Positions 24,562-33,182 of a stretch of 64,000 nucleotides of DNA are shown here, in pieces. Source of the stretch: JACKGW01 sp964586025 (GTDB lineage Bacteria > Planctomycetota > PLA2 > JAEUHO01); the NCBI GenBank assembly GCA_964586025.1, contig CAZPGF010000001.1, forward strand, positions 29,915-93,914. Reading direction: 5' to 3'. Position 1 is the stretch's first letter; each line of letters begins with the position of its first letter. Under the pieces are notes generated by a model. The model did no database searches. It was not told where the DNA came from and saw only the letters and a list, made by a program, of their open reading frames with translations. The position numbers and the translations under genes are program-made.

Positions 24562-26466
24562 ATGGGTCGCCACGACGTCGAGATCACCGAACGCCCCGAG
24601 GACCTTCGCCGCTTCGAGGAGCGGCTCGTCGCCGACGCCGACGCGCTCGAGCGGATGCTGCTCGAGAAACGCTTCGAGACCGGCGTGCGCCGGATCGGAT
24701 TGGAGCAGGAGTTCTTCCTGGTCGACGAGCACGGCCGACCGGCCCCGCGCGCGAACGAGGTGCTCAAGGCGCTCGGCGGCGACGGGTCGGTCTACCAGAA
24801 CGAGCTCGCGCTCTACAACGTCGAGGTCGCCCTGCCTCCGCGGCCGCTCGGCGGGACGTGCCTGCGCGAGATGGAGGAGGAACTGCGGCTGCACGTCGGG
24901 ACGATCCGCCGCGCCGCCCGCCCGCACGGCGTCGATGTCCTCGCCATCGGCATCCTGCCGACGCTCACCTGGGACCACCTGCGCCTCGACTGCATGACCC
25001 CGTCGCCGCGCTACGAAGCGTTGAACCGACGTGTCCTCGCGATGCGCGGTGGCGAGTTCCGAATCGCGATCCGCGGCGTGGACACCCTCCATGCCACGCA
25101 CGACAACGTGTTGCTCGAGGCGTTCAACACGTCGTTCCAGTTGCACCTTCAGGTGGACCCGGACGAGTTCGCGTCAGTCTACAACGCCATGCAACTGGCG
25201 ACCGGGGTCGTCTTGGCGGGGGCGGGCAACAGCCCGCTTCTGCTCGGCGCGCGGCTTTGGGACGAGACGCGCATCGCCCTGTTCGATCAGTCGATCGACA
25301 CGCGCACCGACCATCAGTTGAGTCGCGGCAGCCGCCCGCGGGTGTTCTTCGGCGACGATTGGGTCCGCGGCGGCGTGCTCGACCTGGTCCGCGAGGACAT
25401 CTCGCGCTTTCGCGTCGTCCTGCCGATGGACGACGGCGAGCCGTGGCCGGCCGACGTGCTCGATGCGGGTGGCGTGCCGCAGTTGACGGCCCTCGCGCTG
25501 CACAACGGCACGATCTACCGGTGGAACCGTCCGTGCTATGGCGTGTTCGACGGCGTGCCGCATCTAAGGATCGAGAACCGCCCGCTGCCGGCCGGTCCGA
25601 CCGCCGTCGACAGTGCCGCCAACGCCGCGTGGCTCTACGGCCTCACGCTGGGGCTCGCGGCGGAGTTCGGCGACGTGGGCCGTCGGATGCCGTTCCACGA
25701 CTGCCAGGCCAACTTCCACGACGCGGCCGCCACCGGGCTGCGCGCGTCGCTGCAGTGGATCGACGGGAAGGCGCGCACGGCGGACGAACTCGCCCTGTTG
25801 ACGTTGCCGCTCGCCGCGGAGGGCCTGCGGCGCGCCGGCGTCGACAAGGACGACGGGCACCGGCTCCTCGACGTGGTCGCCGCACGCGTCACCGCCGGTC
25901 GCACCGGCGCGCGCTGGCTCGTCGACGGGTTCAACGGGCTGCGCGACGCGATCCCCAAGGACGAGGCGTTGCAGGTGCTCACGCGCTCCTACATGGAGCG
26001 TCAGCGCGGGGGGGCCCCGGTCCACACCTGGGAGGCGGTCGAGACGCCCGAGCCGACGAATCGCCGCGCCGCCTACGAACGCGTCGGACAGGTGATGACC
26101 GCCGACCTGCTCACGGTCCAGGAGGAAGACACCGTCACGCTCGCCGAAGCGATGATGCGCTGGGAGGGCATCCGCCACGTGCCCGTCGAGAACGAGGCCG
26201 GCACGCTCGTCGGGATGCTCGCGCTGCCGGAGTTGTTCCAGGCGATGAAGCGCGGCAACGGTCAGCCCGAACGCGGGCTGCGGGTCGGTGAGGTGATGAA
26301 GCGGGCGCCGGTCACCGTCGCGCCCGAGACGCCGACGCTCGAGGCGATCGGCCTGATGAAGGAACACGGTCTGTCGGCCGTGCCGGTCGTCCGCGACGGC
26401 CGCTTGGTCGGCCTGCTCACGGTGACCGACTTCCTCACCGTGGTGCAGCGCCTGCTCGAGGGCTGA
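24562..26466 (+). CDS. Glutamate-cysteine-ligase-like enzyme fused to two CBS domains
   Basis: The N-terminal 450 residues of this 634-residue protein fit the GCS2 family of carboxylate-amine ligases: GLEQEFFLVDE (about 47-57, metal-binding acidic cluster), QNELALYNVEVALPP, and HATHDNVLLEAFNTSFQLHLQVD. Such enzymes join glutamate to an amine, classically cysteine in glutathione synthesis. From about residue 505 two CBS motifs follow, beginning VGQVMTADLLTV and VGEVMKRAPVTV; CBS pairs bind adenine nucleotides or SAM. The fusion suggests control by energy charge or SAM. The amine substrate is unknown; no glutathione synthetase is in the window. The 3' end overlaps the convergent gene by 32 nt. 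Confidence 0.85.
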   Translation: MGRHDVEITERPEDLRRFEERLVADADALERMLLEKRFETGVRRIGLEQEFFLVDEHGRPAPRANEVLKALGGDGSVYQNELALYNVEVALPPRPLGGTCLREMEEELRLHVGTIRRAARPHGVDVLAIGILPTLTWDHLRLDCMTPSPRYEALNRRVLAMRGGEFRIAIRGVDTLHATHDNVLLEAFNTSFQLHLQVDPDEFASVYNAMQLATGVVLAGAGNSPLLLGARLWDETRIALFDQSIDTRTDHQLSRGSRPRVFFGDDWVRGGVLDLVREDISRFRVVLPMDDGEPWPADVLDAGGVPQLTALALHNGTIYRWNRPCYGVFDGVPHLRIENRPLPAGPTAVDSAANAAWLYGLTLGLAAEFGDVGRRMPFHDCQANFHDAAATGLRASLQWIDGKARTADELALLTLPLAAEGLRRAGVDKDDGHRLLDVVAARVTAGRTGARWLVDGFNGLRDAIPKDEALQVLTRSYMERQRGGAPVHTWEAVETPEPTNRRAAYERVGQVMTADLLTVQEEDTVTLAEAMMRWEGIRHVPVENEAGTLVGMLALPELFQAMKRGNGQPERGLRVGEVMKRAPVTVAPETPTLEAIGLMKEHGLSAVPVVRDGRLVGLLTVTDFLTVVQRLLEG

Positions 26467-28202
26467 TCGCGTCGCCGGCGACGCGCGTCGTCTCCCCGTC
26501 GACGATCTCGAACGTGACGCCCGTGACGGCTTCGTCCGACGGGTCCAACGCGAGGGTGCCGCGCCACGTCCCGGGGCGAAGCGCGAACGGAGCCTCCCAG
26601 CCCCGGCCCTGGGCACGTCGTTCGAGCGGGATCTCGACGTCCGTCTCATGGGGGCCGTCGGCCGCGTACACGCGCAACGTCCCGTCGCGTGGGTCGCCCG
26701 GTGCGAACGACTCGTCGATCGCGAGGCGCCCGCCCGGACGCGGTGTGAACGCCACGTTGCGCACCTCGTCGGCGACGACATCGACGTCCACGCATTCCCA
26801 CGCCAGGTCACCGTCGCGAGGCAGCACGCGAACCGACCAGCGGCCGACCTCGAGCCCCCGCGCAACGAACGGCATGGGCGGCGTCCTCGGCAGCCACGTC
26901 GTGGATCGCGACCGCGCCCACGGACCGGCGGGTCCGTGGAGCACCACGGTGGCGCCGCGCGGCCATGCCCCCGTCAGGGAGACGCCGCCCGCCTCGACCG
27001 GCGACAGCGCCAGCGCCACCTCGGTCGGTCCGTTCGATGCGATCGGGCCGACCCGAGCGCGCGCGAACGCCGGGACGGACGGCGTCGTTCGATCCGGGCA
27101 CGGCCACCTCGACGACGAGGTCGTCCCGCGCCGCGACGAGGGGCAGCGCGCCGTCGCCGGGAGCGATCCGCAGAGGTCCCGCCGCCCCGACGACCTCGCC
27201 CGCGGCGTCGAGGAGACGAACGCGCCACGGACGCGACGTGCCCGGCAGGTCGGGGTGGGTCAGGTGCAGCCAGGGACGCGCGACGAGTGCGTCGAACTCG
27301 GCGAGTCCTCCACCGCCGATCAGCAGCGCCGGGGGCGTCTCGAGGAACGGTGCTTCGAGGGTCAACTCGTACGGCAACGCGGCGGCCTCGCCGACGGCGA
27401 AGACCCCGCTCGCGTCCACGTCGACATGACCCCAGACCGTGCGGGTGCCCCCGTCGCGGGACAGCTCGACGACCTGGACGCGGCCCACGCGCAGCGCGCT
27501 CGGCAAGGCCTCCGGCCAGTGGATCCGGCCGTGGATCGGATGCGAGGCCTCGGGTTCGATCTCGACGCGGCGGAGTTCGCCCGGCGCCGGTGCATCGACC
27601 ACCAATCTCCGGCGCGCGACCGGCCGATCGCGCGAGAGGCTCGGCTCGGGCTCCACCACCACCGTCACCGTCCGAAGTCCGGGACGGATTCGGAACGCTG
27701 CGGCGACGCCGGCGCGGGCGACTCCCTGTCCGCCGATCGCCGCGATGCGCTGGAGCGGCTCATCCGTTTCGATGCTCGCCCGCGCCGGACCGAGCAGCGT
27801 CGTCTTGACGACGAGTTCGAGCACGCCATGAGGCTCGAGCGTCGCGCGCGCGAGGAACCGATTCGCGTCGCCGCGTTCGATCGCCAACGCCCCGCCCGGG
27901 GGCAACTCGTACCACGGCGCGCGCACCTCGATCGCGTCGGCGATCGCCTGGGGCGAGTCCGGCGAGGCGTCCGCCGCGAGAGGAACCGGATGCACGCGAG
28001 CGCGTCCTTCGGCGTCCGCATCGACCCAGCCGCCGTCGACGAACCGAGCACGTGCCTGGGCGCGCGGCACCGGTCTCCCGCCGGCGTCCACGATCGTCAC
28101 GAGCACGGAAAGACCCTCGGGGCCGCGCGCGCCCCGTGAGCCGAGCCATGCGCCCACGGCGGCGAGGAGCGCGATGGGCAACCACAGCACGACGCGGCGC
28201 AT
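26435..28202 (-). CDS. Exported carboxypeptidase-regulatory-like protein, frameshifted
   Basis: The gene starts at ATG 28202 with a signal anchor (MRRVVLWLPIALLAAVGAWL) and a first domain, LSVLVTIVDAGGRPVPRAQA, typical of the carboxypeptidase-regulatory-like (transthyretin-fold) family; more Ig-like beta domains follow. In this frame the good coding sequence ends near 27080-27060 at PGVRARSG. It then resumes in the +1 frame as VGPIASNGPTEVALALSP and runs to a stop at 26435. A one-base insertion or two-base deletion in a GCGCGCGC or CGTCCGTCC stretch explains it: either a sequence error or a true mutation. The start overlaps the M50 gene stop as TGATG. Confidence 0.7.
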
Positions 28203-28855
28203 CAGGCGAATCCGGCGAGGCGCGCGAACGTCGTCACGGCCACCGAGTACGAGCGGTAGAAGAGCGGTCCGCCGAAGAAGAACACGAGGAGGAACCCGGC
28301 CTGGAAGAACGGCGCGAGGTCGGGATTGGACGTCCAGCGCCGCCATGCCGGCCAGAAGTCCGCGAGCACGGTCGACCCGTCGAGCGGAGGGATCGGCAAC
28401 AGGTTGAACACGCAGAGCGCGAGGTTCAGCGTGGCCGCGAGCAGCAGCACGTTGGCGACGCGGAACTCCTCGAAGAACAGCACCCCGTTCGGCGGGGCGA
28501 TCAGGCCGAAGCGCACCAGGAGGCCCGCCGAGACGACACCGATCGCCGCGAGCAGGAGGTTCGTCGCGGGGCCCGCGAAGGCGACGGCGGCGCGACCGAA
28601 TCGACCGCGGAAGCGGTCCGGTCGCACCGGCATCGCGCCGAAGCCGAGGCCGAGCACCGCGAGCAGGATCAACGAGAACGCGCCCATGTGGACGAGCGGA
28701 TTCCACGTCATGTGGCCGGTCTCGATCGGCGTGCGATCGCCTTGGCGGATCGCGACGACGCCGTGAGCGAGTTCGTGCAGCACGATGCTCACGATCACGA
28801 GGACGATCCACGTGGCGTAGAACGCCGGGTTCGACTCGAGAACCTTGAGGAACAT
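28202..28855 (-). CDS. Site-2 protease family (M50) membrane metalloprotease
   Basis: The 217-residue membrane protein has HELAH at 27-31 (HExxH zinc motif in the first helix region) and NLLPIPPLDG at 151-160 (the family NxxPxPPLDG with the Asp ligand). These are the hallmarks of the short YwhC/rhomboid-like M50 subgroup, which cuts proteins within the membrane. About five or six hydrophobic helices can be counted. No PDZ or CBS domain is fused. It is followed without a gap by the frameshifted exported protein. The substrate and any link to sigma-factor signalling are unknown. Confidence 0.88.
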   Translation of the reverse strand: MFLKVLESNPAFYATWIVLVIVSIVLHELAHGVVAIRQGDRTPIETGHMTWNPLVHMGAFSLILLAVLGLGFGAMPVRPDRFRGRFGRAAVAFAGPATNLLLAAIGVVSAGLLVRFGLIAPPNGVLFFEEFRVANVLLLAATLNLALCVFNLLPIPPLDGSTVLADFWPAWRRWTSNPDLAPFFQAGFLLVFFFGGPLFYRSYSVAVTTFARLAGFA

Positions 28856-28885
28856 GCCGGGGGCTCTCCGAGGGCGCCGCCCGTG

Positions 28886-28892
28886 TACGGTA
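28886..28892. promoter_or_regulatory. Overlapping divergent -10 elements (M50 gene and anmK)
   Basis: TACGGTA reads TACGGT on the plus strand, 54 nt before the anmK ATG, and TACCGT on the minus strand, 31 nt before the M50 ATG. Both fit TAnnnT, and they share five bases. Confidence 0.35.
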
Positions 28893-28945
28893 GAGGCGTC
28901 CGCCCGTCGGGGCGAGAAGCACGCGGGCCCCGGCGAGGACGCTCC

Positions 28946-30109
28946 ATGCGCGACGGCGGCGATCGTTGGATGCTCGGGCTGATGAGCGGGATGAGCCGCG
29001 ACGGCGTGGACGTCGCGCTCGTGCGGATTCGCGGCGTCGGCGACGGGCCGCGCGAGGTCGATCTCGTTCACGCCCGAACCGAGCCGTACCCTCCGGCCCT
29101 GCGCGCGCGCCTCGCGAGGGCGGTCGGCGGCGATCTCGCGGAGGTCGCGGCGCTCCACCTCGATCTGCCGGCGGTCTGGGCGCCGGTCGTCCTCGACGTG
29201 CTGCGCGAAGCGGGCGTCCGCCCGACCGAGATCGCCGCGCTCGGGTCGCACGGACAGACGGTGTTTCATCGTCCGCGGAACGGCAACGAGCGCGCCGTGA
29301 CGTTGCAGATCGGTCATGGCGACGTGCTGGCGATGGCGACGGGAGTGCGCGTCGTCGCCGACTTCCGCGTGCGCGATGTCGTGTCGGAAGGCGAGGGCGC
29401 GCCTCTCGTGCCGCTGGCCGATCTGCTCGTGTTCGGCCGTTCGGACGAGGCGCGAGCGTGCTGGAACCTCGGCAGCATCGCGAACGTGACGCTCCTGCCC
29501 GCGGGCGGAACGGACGTGACCCGCTGCGGGGTCGTCGCATTCGACACGGGTCCGGCGAACGCGTTGATCGATGCGTTCGTCGGCACGGCGGACGCCGCGG
29601 GCATCGACCGCGACGGCGCGCTCTCCGCGCGGGGCCGGGTGGACGAGGACCTGCTCGCCGACCTCGTCGCGCGTCGCCGGGCGTGGCTCGACCGGTCGCC
29701 GCCGAAGAGCGCGGGGTACGCGACGTGGGGGCCGGACCTCGCATCGTCCCTCGTCGGCGCGCACGAAGGCGTCGCGCTCGCCGACCGCGTGCGCACCGCG
29801 GTGGAGGCGACCGCGCGCCTCATGCGGGACGCCTGGGACCGTCATGTCGTCCCGCGGCGTCTCGCCGTCCGGCGCGTCATCCTCTCCGGTGGGGGCTGCC
29901 GCAACCCGACGCTTCTCGCGGCGATTCGCGCGTCGTTCGCTGACCTCGACCTCGCGATGGAACCGCTCGAGCCCGCGTGGAGTGACGCGAAGGAGGCGAT
30001 CGCCTTCGCGCTCCTCGCCGACGAGACGCTCCACGGACGCGCGGGCAATCTCCCGTCCGCAACCGGCGCGTCACGCGCCGTGCGCCTCGGCACCGTGTTC
30101 GATCCGTGA
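28946..30109 (+). CDS. anmK: Anhydro-N-acetylmuramic acid kinase
   Basis: AnmK phosphorylates 1,6-anhydro-MurNAc, opening the ring to give MurNAc-6-phosphate during peptidoglycan recycling. The 387-residue product has the signature GLMSGMSRDGVDVAL near the N-terminus, ALGSHGQTVFHRP, NLGSIANVTLLP, FDTGPANALID and, near the C-terminus, ILSGGGCRNPTLL. The length is normal for the family. Its presence implies that this bacterium makes and recycles peptidoglycan. No murQ is next to it. The 3' end overlaps the convergent dut gene by 39 nt. Confidence 0.93.
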   Translation: MRDGGDRWMLGLMSGMSRDGVDVALVRIRGVGDGPREVDLVHARTEPYPPALRARLARAVGGDLAEVAALHLDLPAVWAPVVLDVLREAGVRPTEIAALGSHGQTVFHRPRNGNERAVTLQIGHGDVLAMATGVRVVADFRVRDVVSEGEGAPLVPLADLLVFGRSDEARACWNLGSIANVTLLPAGGTDVTRCGVVAFDTGPANALIDAFVGTADAAGIDRDGALSARGRVDEDLLADLVARRRAWLDRSPPKSAGYATWGPDLASSLVGAHEGVALADRVRTAVEATARLMRDAWDRHVVPRRLAVRRVILSGGGCRNPTLLAAIRASFADLDLAMEPLEPAWSDAKEAIAFALLADETLHGRAGNLPSATGASRAVRLGTVFDP

Positions 30110-30559
30110 GTCCGTATGTCCGAATCCGCCGACGCCGCGCGCGGTCGCGTCGAGTTCGTCCAGGGGCCGCCACGTCGCACGACCGACCGGTGCGAACACG
30201 AGTTGCGCGATGCGGTCCCCGCGTTCGATGCGAACCGGCTGCATGCCGAGGTTGACCAACAGCACCTGCACCTCGCCGCGGTAGTCGCTGTCGATCGTGC
30301 CGGGGGAGTTGAGGCAGGTCACCCCATGTCGGGCTGCCCATCCGCTGCGCGGACGCACCTGACACTCCCAACCCGCGGGCACCGCGATCGACAGCCCGGT
30401 GGGCACGCGGGCCCGCGCGCCCGGTGCGAGTTCGAGCGGTTCGCCGAGCGCAGCACGGACATCGAGCCCCGCCGCGCCCGCCGTCTCGTACGCGGGCAGC
30501 GGCAGCCCACGGGCGTGGTCGAGCACGCGGATCGGGACGTCGAGATGTCGATCGCTCAT
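30071..30559 (-). CDS. dut: dUTP diphosphatase
   Basis: Dut hydrolyses dUTP to dUMP and pyrophosphate, preventing uracil in DNA and supplying dTMP synthesis. All five trimeric-dUTPase motifs are visible in the 162-residue product: AGAAGLDVRA (motif 1), PRSGWAARHGV (2), NSPGTIDSDYRGEV (3), RGDRIAQLVFAP (4) and GVGGFGHTD (5, the Gly-rich arm). The ATG at 30559 is preceded by TAGCCT only 8 nt upstream and no Shine-Dalgarno, which suggests a leaderless message. It ends inside the 3' part of anmK on the other strand. Confidence 0.95.
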   Translation of the reverse strand: MSDRHLDVPIRVLDHARGLPLPAYETAGAAGLDVRAALGEPLELAPGARARVPTGLSIAVPAGWECQVRPRSGWAARHGVTCLNSPGTIDSDYRGEVQVLLVNLGMQPVRIERGDRIAQLVFAPVGRATWRPLDELDATARGVGGFGHTDSRIEHGAEAHGA

Positions 30560-30567
30560 GACCCCGC

Positions 30568-30573
30568 AGGCTA
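30568..30573 (-). promoter_or_regulatory. Candidate leaderless -10 element for dut
   Basis: On the minus strand TAGCCT ends 8 nt before the dut ATG. The same hexamer and nearly the same spacing occur before rsmG. Confidence 0.4.
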
Positions 30574-30692
30574 CGGCGCCGGGGCGACACCCGCTCCACC
30601 GAGCCGCTCCCCATCCGCCCCGCCGGCATCGCGCATGGCCAAGGACCCCGGCGTCGCGCCTCGACGCGCATCGCGCGACGCGGAGAACGGCA

Positions 30693-30720
30693 TTGACACC
30701 CCGCGCCGAAGCCGGACAAT
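30693..30720 (+). promoter_or_regulatory. Sigma-70-type leaderless promoter of the ABC ATPase gene
   Basis: A perfect -35 box TTGACA (30693-30698) is followed after 16 nt by GACAAT (30715-30720), which ends 8 nt before ATG 30729. The start of transcription would fall at about the ATG. This is the most complete promoter in the window. Confidence 0.6.
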
Positions 30721-30728
30721 CCCGCACC

Positions 30729-32546
30729 ATGCCCAATCCTCTGCTTGAAATCCGGGGACTCAAGACGTGGTTCCACACCGAGGACCGGATCGTCCGCGCG
30801 GTGGACATGGCCTCCGACGTACGGATCACGCTGAACGAAGGCCATACGCTCGGTGTCGTCGGCGAGTCGGGCTCCGGCAAGAGCGTCACCGCGATGACGA
30901 TCATGCAGTTGCTGCCGCCCGAGACCGCGCGGATCCATGCCGGCGAGGTGTCCTTCCTCGGGCGGGACATCGTCCGCCTGCCGCGTTCGCAGATGCGCGC
31001 GATGCGCGGCCGCGACATCGGGATGATCTTCCAGGAGCCGATGACGTCGCTGAATCCGGTGTTCACAGTCGGCGACCAGGTGATGGAGCCCATCCTTATC
31101 CACGAGAAGATCAGTCGTGCCGCAGCGCGCGAGCGCGTGATCCAGCTGTTCCGCGAGGTGGACATTCCCGACCCGGAACGGCGCATCGACACCTACCCGC
31201 ACGAGATGTCCGGCGGCCAGAAGCAGCGTGTGATGATCGCGATGGCCCTGAGCTGCAATCCGAAGCTGCTGATCGCCGACGAGCCGACGACCGCGCTCGA
31301 CGTGACGATTCAGGCGCAGATCCTCGATCTGCTGCGACGCCTCCGCGACGAGCGCGGCATGTCGATCCTGTTCATCACGCACGACCTCGGCGTGATCGCA
31401 GAGATCGCCGACGACGTCGCCGTGATGTTCCAGGGGCATCTCGTCGAGTACGGCAACGTCGTGGACATCTTCGGCAACCCCCAGCACCCGTACACCCGAA
31501 GTCTCCTGGCGTGCCGTCCCTCGCTCGACACGACTTACAAGCGCCTGCCGACGACGTCGACGTTCATGGACTGGCGTTTGGACGAGGACCATCGACTGAT
31601 CGTCACGCCGAAGGACGTCAGCCCGGCGGAACTCGATGCGATCTGCACCCGTGGCCGCGACAAATTGATCGCGCCCGAGGGCGGGCCGTTGCTCTCCGTT
31701 CGCGATCTGCGGGTCTGGTTCCCGATCCGCAAGGGCGTGTTCGGACGCGTCCACGATCACGTCAAGGCGGTGCAGGACGTGGACTTCGACGTGTGGCGCG
31801 GGCAGACCCTGGGCCTCGTCGGCGAGTCCGGCTGCGGCAAGACGACGGCCGGTCGCGCGTTGCTGCGGTTGATCGAGAATAAGAACGGGGTCGAGGTCGG
31901 CGGCCAGGCGATCTACGAGGGGCGCGACCTGTTCCGGATGTCGAACCGCGAGTTCCGGGGGATGCGCCGCCGGATGCAGATCATCTTCCAGGATCCGTAC
32001 TCGTCGTTGAACCCGCGCATGACGGTCGGCGACATGATCGCGGAACCGATGGACGTGCACAAGTTGATCCGCTCGCGCTCCGAGCGCACCGATCGCGTGG
32101 CGGAACTCCTCGTCGAGGTCGGGCTCAAGCCCGAACACATGAATCGGTATCCGCACGAGTTCTCCGGCGGTCAGCGCCAGCGCATCTCGATCGCGCGCGC
32201 TCTCGCCCTCGAGCCGGAGTTCCTGATCTGCGACGAGTCGGTCAGCGCGCTGGACGTGTCCGTGCAGGCGCAGGTCTTGAACCTGCTCAAGGACCTGCAG
32301 GAAGCGCGGTCGCTGACCTACATCTTCATCAGCCACGACCTCTCCGTCGTGAAGTTCATGTCCGACACGATGGCGGTCATGCAGGCCGGCCGGATCGTCG
32401 AGATGGGCGTGGCGAGCGAGATCTACCGGAGCCCCCGCGAGGACTACACCAAGCGTCTGATCGACGCCGTCCCGAGCGACGACATCGAGAAGATCCGCGT
32501 TCGTCAAGCCGAGCGCGCCGCGTCCCGCGTGCCCGCGACCGCGTAG
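30729..32546 (+). CDS. Fused dipeptide/oligopeptide ABC transporter ATPase (DppD-DppF type)
   Basis: This 605-residue cytosolic protein contains two complete ABC ATPase domains. Domain 1 has Walker A GESGSGKS, the signature MSGGQKQR and Walker B LLIADEP; domain 2 has Walker A GESGCGKTT, signature FSGGQRQR and Walker B LICDESVSALD. HPYTRSLL after domain 1 is typical of peptide importers of the Dpp/Opp/Gsi family. Such fused ATPases energise uptake of short peptides through a pair of permeases. The permease and binding-protein genes are not next to it, so it must work with subunits encoded elsewhere. Confidence 0.93.
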   Translation: MPNPLLEIRGLKTWFHTEDRIVRAVDMASDVRITLNEGHTLGVVGESGSGKSVTAMTIMQLLPPETARIHAGEVSFLGRDIVRLPRSQMRAMRGRDIGMIFQEPMTSLNPVFTVGDQVMEPILIHEKISRAAARERVIQLFREVDIPDPERRIDTYPHEMSGGQKQRVMIAMALSCNPKLLIADEPTTALDVTIQAQILDLLRRLRDERGMSILFITHDLGVIAEIADDVAVMFQGHLVEYGNVVDIFGNPQHPYTRSLLACRPSLDTTYKRLPTTSTFMDWRLDEDHRLIVTPKDVSPAELDAICTRGRDKLIAPEGGPLLSVRDLRVWFPIRKGVFGRVHDHVKAVQDVDFDVWRGQTLGLVGESGCGKTTAGRALLRLIENKNGVEVGGQAIYEGRDLFRMSNREFRGMRRRMQIIFQDPYSSLNPRMTVGDMIAEPMDVHKLIRSRSERTDRVAELLVEVGLKPEHMNRYPHEFSGGQRQRISIARALALEPEFLICDESVSALDVSVQAQVLNLLKDLQEARSLTYIFISHDLSVVKFMSDTMAVMQAGRIVEMGVASEIYRSPREDYTKRLIDAVPSDDIEKIRVRQAERAASRVPATA

Positions 32547-32559
32547 TTGGAGGCGAGGC

Positions 32560-32832
32560 ATGGACTCCGATCAGGTTCGTCCGCTCGTCGTCACGCTGCA
32601 GCCCGGCCGTCACGCGATCTGCGCGTGCGGGCGCACCGCATCGCCGCCGTTCTGCGACGGACATCACCGCGACACGGAGTTCACGCCCCGCATCGAAGTC
32701 GTCGAGGGCATGGCGCGAAACGTCGCGTGGTGCCGTTGCTTCACCTCGTCGAACGGCCCGTGGTGCGACGGCAGCCACACCGCACTCTGGACGGGCACGG
32801 GCCCCGATCCCGACGACGAGGCGACGCGATGA
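32560..32832 (+). CDS. CDGSH iron-sulfur domain protein, tandem motif
   Basis: The 90-residue protein has two CDGSH-type 2Fe-2S motifs, CACGRTASPPFCDGHH and CRCFTSSNGPWCDGSH, each with three Cys and one His in the family spacing. Single-chain tandem CDGSH proteins are known in bacteria and archaea and take part in redox or iron-sulfur transfer; the partner here is unknown. GGAGG precedes the ATG. It follows the ABC ATPase gene by 13 nt and overlaps the next small gene as ATGA. Confidence 0.85.
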   Translation: MDSDQVRPLVVTLQPGRHAICACGRTASPPFCDGHHRDTEFTPRIEVVEGMARNVAWCRCFTSSNGPWCDGSHTALWTGTGPDPDDEATR

Positions 32833-33038
32833 ACCCGCCGCCCGGCGAGCGCCGGCTACAGGCGCTCGAGGAGGCGGGCGTGACCCAGGAGCGCGCGCTC
32901 GAACGACTCGACGCGGTCGTTCGCGAACGGGAGGCCGCGCTCGACCGGATCGAACGCCGACTCGCCCTCCTCGAGCGCCGACTCGCCGATCTCCTCGATG
33001 CCGCGGCGCCGCCGTACGAGGACGACCTCCTCGACTGA
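32829..33038 (+). CDS. Small coiled-coil protein, hypothetical
   Basis: The 69-residue product is almost one helix: from about residue 8 to 57 it shows heptads rich in Leu, Glu and Arg (LDRIERRLALLERRLADLL), and it ends in an acidic tail EDDLLD. It may form a dimeric coiled coil or serve as an adaptor. The ATG overlaps the CDGSH stop (ATGA), so translation depends on the upstream gene. No family is recognised. Confidence 0.6.
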   Translation: MNPPPGERRLQALEEAGVTQERALERLDAVVREREAALDRIERRLALLERRLADLLDAAAPPYEDDLLD

Positions 33039-33127
33039 GCGCCGATTCCATGGGCCGCCCCTGCCGCGCCTGGCGATCCTCTCGCGGCGATTCGGCGTCG
33101 CCCCGGAAGCGGCTCCGAGCGTCCTCG

Positions 33128-33149
33128 CCCTCGCGCCTTCCCGCGAGGG
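33128..33149. terminator. Hairpin between convergent genes
   Basis: A perfect 8-bp inverted repeat, CCCTCGCG and CGCGAGGG, with a 6-nt loop lies in the 144-bp gap between the coiled-coil gene and the cystathionine lyase gene, both ending here. It can fold on either transcript. There is no T-run. Confidence 0.4.
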
Positions 33150-33182
33150 ATCTCGAGCGCGGCCGAGGCGCGGTGCGCTTCG

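Noticed and set aside
31096..31104. TTATCCACG, one mismatch from a DnaA box
   Set aside because: A single site inside the ABC ATPase coding region; no cluster, AT-rich stretch or dnaA nearby supports an origin.
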